From Bradyrhizobium sp. 132 (GTDB taxonomy: Bacteria > Pseudomonadota > Alphaproteobacteria > Rhizobiales > Xanthobacteraceae), in contig NZ_JADPKY010000095.1 in assembly GCF_023074185.1 (NCBI RefSeq), positions 1 through 64,000 of the forward strand: a stretch of 64,000 bases of DNA, in the 5' to 3' direction. The notes beneath the pieces were generated by a model. It was not told the DNA's origin. It was given only the letters and a program-made list of their open reading frames with translations, and searched no databases. Positions 52,541-61,162 of the stretch are shown here, in pieces (within the stretch, counting starts at the first letter, position 1; each line of letters opens with the position of its first letter). Made by a program: the position numbers and the translations under genes.

Positions 52541-53578
52541 TTACGGCTCGGCCGCGACCTGCCAGGTCCCGGCGTCGACAGCACTTACAGCATAGCCCGC
52601 GACGTTGGCATCGCTGAGCGCTTCGATGTTGAGCGCGGCGGTGTCGGCAGAGCGCAGGCGATCGGGCAGGCTGCGGATGGTTTGCGCGAATTTCTTCGCC
52701 TCATCCTGCGCCTCGGCCATGCTGACCGCCTCGAAGCGGAACGCCGTTCCTGCGGAGGTCTGTGCGAGGCGGCCGACATCAGCCGTGATCACGGTTGCGA
52801 TCTTCGGGTAGCCGCCGGAGGTGCCGCGGTCCATCATCAGCGCGATCGGCGCGCCGTTGCCGGGCACCTGGATGCTGCCGTTGACCGTGCCGTCGGAGAC
52901 GATGTTGTGGCCGTGCAGATGCTTGATCGCGGGGCCTTCGAGCCGGTAGCCCATGCGATCGGAGGTCGCCGAGATCTTCCACTCGCTGTCGAGGAACAGC
53001 GCCTTGTTGGCGTCGTCGAACTCGTCGTCCTGCGGTCCCAGCAGGACGCGGATCGGACCGCTCGATGGCTTCGGCAGTTCGATGCGCAACTCCGGCGCAC
53101 CGCTTGCGGCGCTGACAGATAATTCGTCACCGGCCTGGAGCGGGCGCGGGTAGGGGCTGCCGAGGCCGGCGCGGGCGTTGACCGCGAGACTGCCAAATAC
53201 CGGCTCGCCCCTGATCCCGCCTTCGATCGCCAGATAGGTGAACGCACCGCTGCGAGCAAAACCCAGCGTCAGCGTCTCGCCGTCTTTCAGCGTCACCGAT
53301 GTGTCCATGGCGACCGGACTGCCGGCGATGTCCGCATTGCGCGGCGCGCCTGAAATTGCGACGCGCACGGCGCCGTCGCGGGCGGCGAACGAGGCGCCGA
53401 ACGGGCCTACCTCGATAACGGCGGCGAACGGTTCGCTGTCGACAAGCGTGTTCGCTGCCGCGAGCGACAGGCGGTCCATCGCTCCGCTGACCGTCAGGCC
53501 ATAGCGTTGCGCTCCGTGGCGTCCGCCATCCTGGACGGAGCTTGCAGGCCCGATGCTGGCGATCACAAGCCGGCTCAT
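52541..53578 (-). CDS. pxpC: 5-oxoprolinase subunit PxpC (KipA/AHS2)
   Basis: The 345 residues show SIGPASSVQDGGRHGAQRYG, LTVSGAMDRLSLAAANTLVD, LLGPQDDEFDDANKALFLDS and SDRMGYRLEGPAI, a MMDRGTSGGYPKIATV block, all typical of the AHS2/KipA subunit. It works with PxpB in 5-oxoprolinase. Its start overlaps the end of pxpB (53575-53578). Confidence 0.95.
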   Translation of the reverse strand: MSRLVIASIGPASSVQDGGRHGAQRYGLTVSGAMDRLSLAAANTLVDSEPFAAVIEVGPFGASFAARDGAVRVAISGAPRNADIAGSPVAMDTSVTLKDGETLTLGFARSGAFTYLAIEGGIRGEPVFGSLAVNARAGLGSPYPRPLQAGDELSVSAASGAPELRIELPKPSSGPIRVLLGPQDDEFDDANKALFLDSEWKISATSDRMGYRLEGPAIKHLHGHNIVSDGTVNGSIQVPGNGAPIALMMDRGTSGGYPKIATVITADVGRLAQTSAGTAFRFEAVSMAEAQDEAKKFAQTIRSLPDRLRSADTAALNIEALSDANVAGYAVSAVDAGTWQVAAEP

Positions 53579-54306
53579 GCGACCACCTGCTCGGCAATGA
53601 TCTCGCCGGCCTCGGCGGCGCGATCCTGTTCCTCGAACGTCTTATGGTCGATTGCGAAAAACGTCACGCGATCGCCGGGTTCGGTGAGGAAGGTCGGATT
53701 GCGGTGGAGCTGATAGGTCCGCACCGGCGTGCGGCCAAGCAGGTGCCAGCCGCTGGGCGCAGCCAGGCACTGGATTCCGGCCTGGATGCCGCCGATCGAG
53801 ATCGTGCCGGCAGGCGTCAGCAGCCGCGGATTCTGTCGCCGCGACATCTGCAGGGATTTGTCGAGGCCGCTGAGATAGGACCAGCCCGGCGTGAAGCCGA
53901 TCATGGCAACCTTATAGTCGCCGGCGACGTGGCGGGCGACGATGTCGTCGGGCGTGGTGTTCAGCGCCTTCGCGACATCCTCGAGGTCAATGCCGTGCTC
54001 GCCGCCATAGGCGACGGGAATGCGCCAGCGGCGCGCATTGGTGGCCGGCGGCAACGGTTGGCTGGCGAGCGCGAGCAGCTTGTCGCCGAGTGCGTCAAAG
54101 CCGATCTTGCCGGGGTCGTAGTGCACCAGCAGCGAGCGATAGGTCGGCACGGACTCGGTGACGCCGTCGATGGGGCTTGCTGCGAGCGCCTTGTCGAGTG
54201 CCAGCACGCGCTGGTTAGCGGCGTCGTCGATGGTACGGCTGAACTCGACCGTGACGGCGCTGTCGCCACTGGGCAGAAGGCGGGGCGGGGGAAGCGTCGC
54301 GGACAT
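53575..54306 (-). CDS. pxpB: 5-oxoprolinase subunit PxpB (KipI/AHS1)
   Basis: I choose the ATG at 54306 (MSATLPPPRLLPSGDSAVTV), giving 243 residues; the frame extends to 54396 but the extra part is unlike the family. PSGDSAVTVEFS, a RSLLVHYDP strand, VAYGGEHGIDLEDVA, GFTPGWSYLSGLD and TPAGTISIGGIQAGIQ are the AHS1/KipI signatures. First gene of the oxoprolinase unit. Confidence 0.94.
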   Translation of the reverse strand: MSATLPPPRLLPSGDSAVTVEFSRTIDDAANQRVLALDKALAASPIDGVTESVPTYRSLLVHYDPGKIGFDALGDKLLALASQPLPPATNARRWRIPVAYGGEHGIDLEDVAKALNTTPDDIVARHVAGDYKVAMIGFTPGWSYLSGLDKSLQMSRRQNPRLLTPAGTISIGGIQAGIQCLAAPSGWHLLGRTPVRTYQLHRNPTFLTEPGDRVTFFAIDHKTFEEQDRAAEAGEIIAEQVVA

Positions 54307-54553
54307 GGGCTGTCGAAATCGGGCTTCTGGAGATACGCGGGCTCGGCCTTGAGCTCCGCTCGTTCCTGCTTCGCGTAAATGCGCCCGCAAGTCCAATAAA
54401 TTAATGCAGGGGGAGGCGATAAAGCCTTGTTATCGCGACGCATAACTGCGCTGCGGCCCTGCATGATTGGTATCCTCTTGGCCCTTGACGCAAGGCCCGC
54501 ACCCCGCAAGATGCGCGCGTTCTTTCCCGCCCATCCGGAGCTCGTCTGTTTCC

Positions 54554-55252
54554 ATGTCGCTGTCCCCCGAAGCCCGCAAGACCCTCGCCGGCATCACCAC
54601 TGCCACCATCACCACGGTCCTGCTGAAGAAGGGCCTGCGCAACATCTGGATGCGCGGCGCGCGTCCGCTGCGCCCGGGTCTGCCGCGCCTGGTGGGACCG
54701 GCCTTCACGCTGCGCTTCGTGCCGGCGCGCGAGGATCTGGCGACGCCGGAGTCCTGGTCGTCGCCGATCTCGACCCGGACCGCGATCGAAGCAATGCCGG
54801 AGGGCTGCATCGCCGTCGTCGACGCCATGGGGATCACCGATGCCGGCATCTTCGGCGACATCCTGTGCGCGCGCATGATGAAGCGCGGCGTCACCGCACT
54901 CGTCACCGACGGCGTCGTGCGTGACGTCGAGGGCGTGCTCGGCACCAATCTGCCGGTCTGGTGCGACGGCTATGCCGCGCCGCCGTCGGTTGCCGGCCTG
55001 ACCTTCGTCGGCTGGGGCGAGCCGATCGGCTGCGGCGGCGTTGCGGTATTCCCGAACGACATTGTGGTCGCAGACCAGGACGGCTGCGTGCTGATCCCGC
55101 AGGCGATGCTCGAACACGTGCTCAATGAGAGTGTCGAGCAGGAGCGGATGGAAGCCTGGATCGTCAACGAGGTGAACAACGGCGCGGTGCTCCCGGGCCT
55201 CTATCCCATGAACGCCGAGACCAAGGCGCGCTACGCCGCAAGCAAAAAGTAA
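54554..55252 (+). CDS. RraA-like protein (dimethylmenaquinone methyltransferase / HMG aldolase fold)
   Basis: From the ATG at 54554 the protein has 232 residues. LVGPAFTLRFVPAREDL, CIAVVDAMGITDAGIFGDIL and the G-x-V-T-D-G-x-x-R-D motif in ALVTDGVVRDVEG are the signature of the RraA/HMG-CHA aldolase fold; PNDIVVADQDGCVLIP follows. Members are either class II aldolases or inhibitors of RNase E; the sequence is longer at the N-terminus than true RraA, which favours a metabolic role. A cupin gene follows by 23 bases. Confidence 0.85.
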   Translation: MSLSPEARKTLAGITTATITTVLLKKGLRNIWMRGARPLRPGLPRLVGPAFTLRFVPAREDLATPESWSSPISTRTAIEAMPEGCIAVVDAMGITDAGIFGDILCARMMKRGVTALVTDGVVRDVEGVLGTNLPVWCDGYAAPPSVAGLTFVGWGEPIGCGGVAVFPNDIVVADQDGCVLIPQAMLEHVLNESVEQERMEAWIVNEVNNGAVLPGLYPMNAETKARYAASKK

Positions 55253-55275
55253 CAGACAGCAAGCGAGGTTACCCC

Positions 55276-55680
55276 ATGGAGATCACTGTCGCAGGCACGC
55301 GGCCGACCCGCCGTGCGCCCAAGGAACACTTCACCGGCACGGTCCTTCAGGACCCCGTGATCATGGCGCCCGCGCCGGCGCGGCTGAACTGCTCGCGCGT
55401 GTCGTTCGAGCCGGGTGCGCGCACCAACTGGCATCACCATCCGCTCGGGCAGACGCTCTACGTGATTTCGGGAGTCGGCCGGGTCCAGTCCAAGGGCGGC
55501 CCCGTCAGGGAGATCCGCCCCGGCGACACCGTCTGGATTCCGCCGGGCGAGCTGCACTGGCACGGCGCCACGCCGACCAACGGCATGACCCACATCGCCA
55601 TGCAGGAAGCGCTCGACGGCGTGTTCTCGACCTGGCTGGAGCCGGTGACCGACGCGGAATATGGGGCGGCGGTCGGCTAA
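55276..55680 (+). CDS. Single-domain cupin protein
   Basis: The 134-residue cupin has VSFEPGARTNWHHHPLGQTL and later IRPGDTVWIPPGELHWHGA, the two cupin motifs with histidine and likely glutamate/glutamine metal ligands (NWHHHPLGQ; HWHG). It is of the carboxymuconolactone decarboxylase-associated cupin type. It is close behind the RraA-like gene on the same strand, so the two may act in one catabolic step. Confidence 0.85.
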   Translation: MEITVAGTRPTRRAPKEHFTGTVLQDPVIMAPAPARLNCSRVSFEPGARTNWHHHPLGQTLYVISGVGRVQSKGGPVREIRPGDTVWIPPGELHWHGATPTNGMTHIAMQEALDGVFSTWLEPVTDAEYGAAVG

Positions 55681-55682
55681 CT

Positions 55683-55747
55683 CTCGTGCCCCGGGACCAG
55701 CCGCATCGCGTACCGCGATGTGTCGCTGCTCGTCCGGGACACGGCAC
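55683..55747. repeat. Short copy of the interspersed repeat
   Basis: In reverse orientation it carries the same ends as the element at 41662-41803 (CGTGTCCCGGACG and GGGGCACGAG), with a shortened middle. It lies between convergent genes. Confidence 0.5.
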
Positions 55748-55748
55748 T

Positions 55749-56099
55749 TTACATCCTTTCCGCCGTCCACGTGCCCGTGCACATAGTGCCGCGCCAGGTG
55801 CCGGAGCCTGAGGTGCCGCTGAGCCGGCCAAAGCCGACGGCGCGCTTGATGCCGGTGCTCAAGGTGACATTGATGCTGCCGGCATCCGCGACGCGGCCGG
55901 ACGCCGTCACTGCGGCGCTGCTCGACGCGATCTGACCATTGTTGATGCCGATCGAGACGGTCGAGCCGTTACCGCAGGTCTCACTCGACGATGAGATACG
56001 GACATTCCATGCGGCGTCGAAAGTGCTGGCGCTGGCCTGCGCGGCGGGCAACGCGATGACAATGATTGTGGCGAAGAGAGCCTTGCGAAATCCGTTCAT
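55749..56099 (-). CDS. Small exported protein, unknown
   Basis: The 116 residues begin with a signal peptide (MNGFRKALFATIIVIALPAA, cleavage near ASA-S). The mature part is rich in S, G and T in a beta-strand-like pattern with two cysteines (SETCGNG, GTMCTGTW) that could form one disulfide. I recall similar small periplasmic proteins in Bradyrhizobium, function unknown. Confidence 0.65.
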   Translation of the reverse strand: MNGFRKALFATIIVIALPAAQASASTFDAAWNVRISSSSETCGNGSTVSIGINNGQIASSSAAVTASGRVADAGSINVTLSTGIKRAVGFGRLSGTSGSGTWRGTMCTGTWTAERM

Positions 56100-56220
56100 G
56101 ACACGCCCCTAGGTTTGATCATGCGGGGATCGTGACATGGACGCGGAACCGGCGATGTGAGGGCTGTCACGCGCGCGACCGGCTCTGTGACGTCGCGCAC
56201 GTCGCAAACGACTTGGCGGA

Positions 56221-56254
56221 CAAAAGCAAAGGGGCCCGCGTTGCGGGTCCCTTT
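56221..56254 (-). terminator. Terminator of the DUF2147 gene
   Basis: A 12-bp stem AAAGGGACCCGC/GCGGGCCCCTTT (one wobble) with a three-base loop is followed by GCTTTTG on the minus strand. Confidence 0.75.
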
Positions 56255-56280
56255 GTCTCGGTCAGAGTGTCGTCTCGACG

Positions 56281-57168
56281 TCAGTTCGCACGCGTCCAGG
56301 TCTGGCCGCCGCAGAACATGCCGCCGAAGGCGCAGCCCTGCACGCGCAGCCGATCGGTGCCCTTCAGCGCGATGGTTGAATCGTAGGTCGAGCCGGAGTT
56401 CGGATCGAGGATGCGGCCGGACCATTTCTGGTCCTTGTTCTGATCCTTGCCGGGTTTCATGTTGATCAGAACCTGCTCGCCGTTCTGGTTCGATTTCGAA
56501 TCGACCGAATAGCCGCAGAGATTGTTGCCGCACTGCTCGATCCGGATCTTGCCTTCCTTCTCCTCGGTGAACCAGACGCCGAGCGGTGAATTGAGATCGC
56601 GCGTGGGCGCGGCCGCGGGAGCCGGCGGCGCGACGGCAGCCGACTGAACGGGGGCAGGCGAAGGCGCCGGGACGGGAGGCGGAGCCGGAGGCGCGGCTGC
56701 GACCGTCGGGGCTGGCGGTGGAGGCGGTGCGGGCGGTACTGCGGCCACCGTTGGGGCGGCGCTCGGGGCCGGCTGAGGCGGCGGCACAAGCGCGTCTTCG
56801 GCCGGAACATTGTTAGCCGTGGTGGCCGGAGGGGCAGGAGGCGCCACGACCACGGGAGCCTGGACACGGGCCTGCTCGGCCGCCGGAGGTGCTACGACAG
56901 GCGGGGGTACCGGCGCCGGATTGGCCGGCGGCTGCGGGTCGGTCTTGGCTTGCTGCGGTGCCTGCGGGTCCGCTTTAGGAGCCCCCTTGGCATCGGTCTT
57001 GGTCTTCTTTGCCTTGCCCTGGCCGGTGTTGTCATAGACGCCGGGGATTTGCACGGTGCCGCGGTCGGGATCGATGCGGATGGTGCGCCCGCCATAGTCG
57101 AAGGTGTACTGCGCCTGCGCAGCGGTGCTCGCCAAAAGGAATGCGGCCGTGGCCAACAGCTTCCTCAT
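56281..57168 (-). CDS. DUF2147 exported protein with long P/A/V-rich linker
   Basis: A signal peptide (MRKLLATAAFLLASTAAQAQ) precedes a short YTFDYGGRTIRIDPD block, then about 130 residues of proline/alanine/valine repeats (60-185), then a DUF2147 domain at about 190-295: SPLGVWFTEEKEGKIRIEQC, NNLCGYSVD, KWSGRILDPNSGSTYDSTIA and a GCAFGGMFCGGQTW end. DUF2147 proteins are periplasmic or outer-membrane-associated and of unknown function. The extended linker may span the cell wall. Total length 295. Confidence 0.85.
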   Translation of the reverse strand: MRKLLATAAFLLASTAAQAQYTFDYGGRTIRIDPDRGTVQIPGVYDNTGQGKAKKTKTDAKGAPKADPQAPQQAKTDPQPPANPAPVPPPVVAPPAAEQARVQAPVVVAPPAPPATTANNVPAEDALVPPPQPAPSAAPTVAAVPPAPPPPPAPTVAAAPPAPPPVPAPSPAPVQSAAVAPPAPAAAPTRDLNSPLGVWFTEEKEGKIRIEQCGNNLCGYSVDSKSNQNGEQVLINMKPGKDQNKDQKWSGRILDPNSGSTYDSTIALKGTDRLRVQGCAFGGMFCGGQTWTRAN

Positions 57169-57338
57169 TTCCGTCTCCTGAAACAGGTGGTCCCCGCACC
57201 GACGCTTACGCCTCGGTTCGATCGCAAAAAGTGATCTAGGTCACTGTCACCGTATGAGTCGTGCTCCGGCTGTTCCGGGTTCAATAACACCGGAGCCGGT
57301 CCAAAGTTTGGCCGAGGCAAGCGACAGGAGGACGCGCC

Positions 57339-58133
57339 CTAGTCGAACCAGGCGGCGTAGATCTTCTTGTAGCTGCCGTCCTCCATGGCGATGTGCAGCC
57401 ATTGGTCGACAAACGCCTTCAGCGCCATGTCGCGCTGGAGCCAATAGGCTTTCTCGGAGAAATCGAACGGCTTTTCGGGATGCACCGCGCAGAGCACGCC
57501 AGAATGCTGCTTCTGCTGGTAGCGCGTCTCGGAGGCGTCCGTCATCATCAGGTCGGCATTGCCCTTGGCGATCTCGTCGAAGATCACGGTGTTGTCGGGG
57601 AAGACGGTGATGTCGGCGTCCTTGATGTTGGCACGCGCGAAGCGCTCGTTGGTGCCGCCGGGATTGACGATCACGCGGGTGCCCTTCTTGTCGATGTCGA
57701 TGATGCTCTGATATTTGCCGATATCGGCGCAACGCGCGATCGGCGTCTTGCCCTCGCGCATGATGGCCGTGGAGAAAAAGCCCTTCTTCTGCCGGTCGAG
57801 CGTGACCGAGATGCCGCCCATGGCGATGTCGAACTGGTCGGCCTCGAAATCCTTCATCAGCTTTGGCCAGGCCGTCGGCACGAATTCAACCTTGACGCCG
57901 AGCGCCTTGCCGAGCGCCTCGGCCATATCGACGTCGAAGCCGCTGAACTGCTGCGTTGTCTTGTCGAGGTAGGTGAAGGGCTTGTAATCGCCGGTCATGC
58001 CGACGCGCAAAGTGCCGCGCTTGACGATCTCGTCGAGGCGGGAGGGCGTCGCCTGCTGTGCGTGAGCCGAAATGTTTGCCAGCAGGACCACGGCCAAAGC
58101 CGCCAAAATTCGAATGGTCATCCGAACGATCAT
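57339..58133 (-). CDS. Periplasmic solute-binding protein family 3 (amino acid / cyclohexadienyl dehydratase-like)
   Basis: The ATG at 58133 follows GTGGAAAAGAG and gives 264 residues with a signal peptide (ILAALAVVLLANISAHAQ). The fold is SBP family 3: KRGTLRVGMTGDYKPFTYLD, GFDVDMAEALGKALGVKVEF, FDIAMGGISVTLDRQK. The arrangement with a late ADLMMTDASETRYQ and a DEIVKRGTLRVG opening also suits PheC-like periplasmic cyclohexadienyl dehydratases. No transporter genes are adjacent, which supports an enzyme or orphan binder. Confidence 0.85.
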   Translation of the reverse strand: MIVRMTIRILAALAVVLLANISAHAQQATPSRLDEIVKRGTLRVGMTGDYKPFTYLDKTTQQFSGFDVDMAEALGKALGVKVEFVPTAWPKLMKDFEADQFDIAMGGISVTLDRQKKGFFSTAIMREGKTPIARCADIGKYQSIIDIDKKGTRVIVNPGGTNERFARANIKDADITVFPDNTVIFDEIAKGNADLMMTDASETRYQQKQHSGVLCAVHPEKPFDFSEKAYWLQRDMALKAFVDQWLHIAMEDGSYKKIYAAWFD

Positions 58134-58234
58134 CTCTTTTCCACCCGTGCCCGAGCTGTCATTGTGCAGCTCTTGAGGCTTGGATTTAGACCAGATGCCC
58201 ATCGCTGGCGAGGCGGAATTGGAAGGGATTTGAA

Positions 58235-58744
58235 GTGACGATCTCGATGTATGACGCCTCGGTCGGCGTCTTCGTGCCTTACCTGCGCAACCTGTCCGCA
58301 CTGCTCGACAAGGGCGTTGCCTATGCCGAAACCCGGAAGTTCAATCCGGCGGTCCTGCTCGGCATGCGCATGTCACCAGACATGTACGATCTGGCGCAGC
58401 AGATCGGCGAGGCCTGCCGCCATGCCGCGGTCGCTTCGGCCTTGCTGGCCGAGCGCGAGCCGGTGACGCTGCCGGTGCTGGAGCACGACATGGCCGGGCT
58501 TCAGGCCCGCATTGCCACGTCAATCGAGTTCATCGAAAGCCTGCCGCGCGCGGAGATCGATGCCGCGGCGGAACGGAATGTCTTCTTCAGGTTGAAAAAC
58601 GGCACCGAGCTGCCGTTCACCGGGCGGACGCTGCTGCTGACCTTCAGCGTCCCGCAGTTCTTCTTTCACGTGACGACGACCTATGACCTCTTGCGGCACG
58701 CAGGTGTCGAGCTCGTGAAGAAGGATTATCTCGGACGACGATAA
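58235..58744 (+). CDS. DUF1993 family protein
   Basis: The 169-residue protein begins MTISMYDASVGVFVPYLRNL and shows FNPAVLLGMRMSPDMYDLAQ, a RHAAVASALLAEREP helix and SVPQFFFHVTTTYDLLRHAG, the blocks typical of DUF1993, which has a DinB-like four-helix form. Function not established. It is divergent from the solute-binding protein gene. Confidence 0.85.
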   Translation: MTISMYDASVGVFVPYLRNLSALLDKGVAYAETRKFNPAVLLGMRMSPDMYDLAQQIGEACRHAAVASALLAEREPVTLPVLEHDMAGLQARIATSIEFIESLPRAEIDAAAERNVFFRLKNGTELPFTGRTLLLTFSVPQFFFHVTTTYDLLRHAGVELVKKDYLGRR

Positions 58745-58746
58745 GC

Positions 58747-59226
58747 CTAGGCTTCGCCCTTGCGCTCGTAGTCGGCGAGCGAGCTGCGGCCGGCGATCTC
58801 GCTGCGCAGCTCTTCGAAGCGCCGATGTGCCTCGTCCTCGTGCACGTCGACGAAATGCACGGCAGCCTCGCTGGTCATCGGGCCGCTGATCACGGGCACA
58901 GACTGCTCCCCGATGGTTTCGTGGACGTAGAACTGGCTGTCGTCGCCGCGATGGACCGTCCATTTCAGACGGATCGCCACCATCGGCCCCGGACCGACCT
59001 TGCTGTAGCCGTCGGCATCGGTGTGCTCCGGCACCAGCGGCTGCTCCTCGAGCACCGGATGCTCATCGACCATCGGGTGCTCGTCGGCGACCACATGCTC
59101 ACCAGCAACCACCATTTCTGTTACGGTCACGGTCTCGGTCTCGCGCACGACGAGGACGGGCTCGGGGTGCTCCAAAATGCTGGCGATGGTCGCCAGCGTG
59201 TGGTCGGTCGGGTCGATCTCTGACAA
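58747..59226 (-). CDS. Acidic 159-aa protein with EHP repeats, unknown
   Basis: The N-terminal half is very acidic with an imprecise repeat of the type (V/M/L)-x-(D/E)-E-(H/Q)-P (ADEHPMVDEHPVLEEQPLVP). The C-terminal half (MVAIRLKWTVHRGDDSQFYV, HFVDVHEDEAHRRFEELRSE) looks folded. The histidine/glutamate cluster might bind metal. I know no family name; it stops two bases from the 3' end of the DUF1993 gene. Confidence 0.65.
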   Translation of the reverse strand: MSEIDPTDHTLATIASILEHPEPVLVVRETETVTVTEMVVAGEHVVADEHPMVDEHPVLEEQPLVPEHTDADGYSKVGPGPMVAIRLKWTVHRGDDSQFYVHETIGEQSVPVISGPMTSEAAVHFVDVHEDEAHRRFEELRSEIAGRSSLADYERKGEA

Positions 59227-59469
59227 GGGTTCATCCTCCAGCTCGACGCGGCCGGTAAGTCTGTCCCACTGCCGCCGCGGCCGGACCTATTACGCGGGTT
59301 TGATTAAGGCTGAGTGAGGGCTCGATCTGCACCAAAATGGGACGCATTCTGGCGTTCCAAAGGCGGGCGGGGGCCACGTGGCCGCAGTCTGCAAGAACTC
59401 GTTCCCAATAAGCTACAGTCCCTCGGTTGCGATCTGTAACCGCATCAAGCACTCGGCACAACCGCGCCT
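59227..59469. other. Intergenic stretch left of the cassette
   Basis: This part has no gene that I can support. It leads from core DNA into the lower-GC cassette beginning near 59470. Confidence 0.4.
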
Positions 59470-59575
59470 CCAACAGGCGAAGAGTATCCGCTCTCTAGGG
59501 ACAGCAGGTATGGCGTGCTTCGGATCGGCCGTACGCTTGGCATCAGCACCACCGCCGTTCAGAGCGCGCTAGGAC
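59470..59575 (+). pseudogene. Remnant of a serine recombinase C-terminus
   Basis: The frame at 59503 reads SRYGVLRIGRTLGISTTAVQ, which matches the helix-turn-helix end of resolvase/invertase-type recombinases (pattern GxGVLxIxRxLGxGTxxVQ). A preceding frame reads SIRSLGTAG, the usual sequence just before it, so a frameshift separates the two. The rest of the gene is missing. Confidence 0.55.
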
Positions 59576-59642
59576 CGGCTTGGATCCCCCGAGCCAAAAT
59601 TTATCGGCCTGAACGCGCGATAGTGGTCCTTGCAAGATATCA

Positions 59643-60431
59643 TCACTTCCAGCCCATGCGCGGCGCGACGATGCTTTTCTCAACATACGCGCTGCCTTTC
59701 GGCGAGATACGGGCTCGATTGCCGGCTTTGTCGTATTCGATCATCCGGCTCTTATGAAGCTTTGCCAGCACCTTGCCGCGATAATTTGCCGCGCTACTAT
59801 ATTCTACCGATTTGAACAAATCGGGCTCGTTTACCCAAGCGACGCTTTGATGGAGGATCAATAAGGTTTGGTCTGGGGCTGTTAGCGATGTATCGAGAAC
59901 GCGCTTGAGGTTATCTCCCAGCGACCAGACTAGCGGTAGTTTGCGCTCGGACACCGCATCAACTGCCTCCTGTGCCTCCGCAGTCGTCACAGCATGGTAG
60001 ATGCGGATTAGCTCAGCGAGCACCCAGCTTGCGAGGGAAAGCACGACAGTAGCGTCCATCATACTCGGATCGACGTCGCCACCGACATGCCCAACATTGC
60101 GATTGTTCCGTACTTCGTAGAGAGTTAGCAATGTACGAGGAATCAGCACACGGATGCTGCGATCGCCCGGCTTGCCTGTGTTCGGCTTCTTTTCAAGATC
60201 GAGGCAAGCGTTCCGCATATTCGAGGGCTTGGATGGTGCAGCCGCGAAAGAGCCTGAGACTTCTCCGTCGAGGATGGTGTAGACGACCTCGCTGAAGCGC
60301 CCGCCTGTGAGTTCAGCCGGCCCCCAACGATGCTCTGCGTAGTTCGAGGCGATGACCCGATATTCTTCGATCAACGGGTCGCGCAGCCCAGCAGGAATTG
60401 CCGCTAGTAGCTTGTCGGGGCTGAGGCTCAC
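59643..60431 (-). CDS. HEPN-motif candidate protein, second gene of a two-gene cassette
   Basis: The 262 residues have a helical middle with LLTLYEVRNNRNVGHVGGDV, an R-N-x5-H arrangement resembling the catalytic motif of HEPN ribonucleases (R-x4-6-H, with N after R), followed by the long helix MDATVVLSLASWVLAELIRI. The C-terminal 70 residues look like a winged helix (VLAKLHKSRMIEYDKAGNRA, SPKGSAYVEKS). HEPN domains are common in abortive-infection and toxin systems, so a regulated RNase is an attractive but unproven idea. It is coupled by ATGA to the upstream partner. I cannot name a family. Confidence 0.65.
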   Translation of the reverse strand: MSLSPDKLLAAIPAGLRDPLIEEYRVIASNYAEHRWGPAELTGGRFSEVVYTILDGEVSGSFAAAPSKPSNMRNACLDLEKKPNTGKPGDRSIRVLIPRTLLTLYEVRNNRNVGHVGGDVDPSMMDATVVLSLASWVLAELIRIYHAVTTAEAQEAVDAVSERKLPLVWSLGDNLKRVLDTSLTAPDQTLLILHQSVAWVNEPDLFKSVEYSSAANYRGKVLAKLHKSRMIEYDKAGNRARISPKGSAYVEKSIVAPRMGWK

Positions 60432-61012
60432 TCGCTGCTGGCGAGCTTTTTCACAAGCTCAGCCCCCGCCTTCAATCCCGGCGCAGTCAGCGTCCAGCCG
60501 TTCTTTGCCGAACCCGCAAGTAAATTTCCGCCGGACTTGGCATACCTCGCATGATTAGTCTTGCCGTGAGTGCCAAACCGCTCGCACTCAGCCCTCGCAG
60601 TCTCGTCGTCGAATTTTGGCTCGCCAGCGCGAATAAGTTCACGAAGACCAATCAGCACGTAGGTATTCACAACGCGATCGCTCAGACTTTCGCCGGGGAT
60701 CGTATGAGCGATGATATCAACCGCCTCGCCATCGACGTGGAACACGTCTCCGAGTTGATCCTCAGACACCTTGTTCTGCCTCATCCATGTGCGAGCCTTG
60801 GCGTTAAGCGGACCGTGATCCTCGCTATCGTGATGATCTGCAGTTGCTCCGCCGCCGCTCACGCCGCCAGTCGACCTCCGCTCAACGAAGCTAGCGTCTT
60901 CGCCAAGCATCATCAGCGCCGACTTTACTGCCCGTTTCCGTAGCTCCGTGTCAGTGATCGGAACCAACAAGTCATACAGGCCGGTAACAAGATTTTTGAA
61001 GTCATCGTTCAT
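60428..61012 (-). CDS. Partner protein of the HEPN-like gene, unknown
   Basis: The ATG at 61012 gives 194 residues; the extension to 61129 is cysteine/arginine-rich and non-coding in look. A helical head (LVTGLYDLLVPITDTELRKR), a glycine/histidine/aspartate linker (GGVSGGGATADHHDSEDHGP), and a folded part with TWMRQNKVSEDQLGDVFHVD, VNTYVLIGLRELIRAGEPKF and a C-terminal GWTLTAPGLKAGAELVKKL follow. The middle could be a helix-turn-helix. As first gene of the pair it may act as sensor or antitoxin. No family known to me. Confidence 0.6.
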   Translation of the reverse strand: MNDDFKNLVTGLYDLLVPITDTELRKRAVKSALMMLGEDASFVERRSTGGVSGGGATADHHDSEDHGPLNAKARTWMRQNKVSEDQLGDVFHVDGEAVDIIAHTIPGESLSDRVVNTYVLIGLRELIRAGEPKFDDETARAECERFGTHGKTNHARYAKSGGNLLAGSAKNGWTLTAPGLKAGAELVKKLASSE

Positions 61013-61162
61013 GAAAACTACCAAGTTCGGATTATACTCGCGATGCTGGCACGCAGAGCTTTGCACAACAATCCGTCGGGTGGGATTTGCACAAGCCTTT
61101 CGTACATACGACGTGCCGTGACACCTCATCCCGGCGCGTAAGGCTTTGGTCTGTATCGAACA

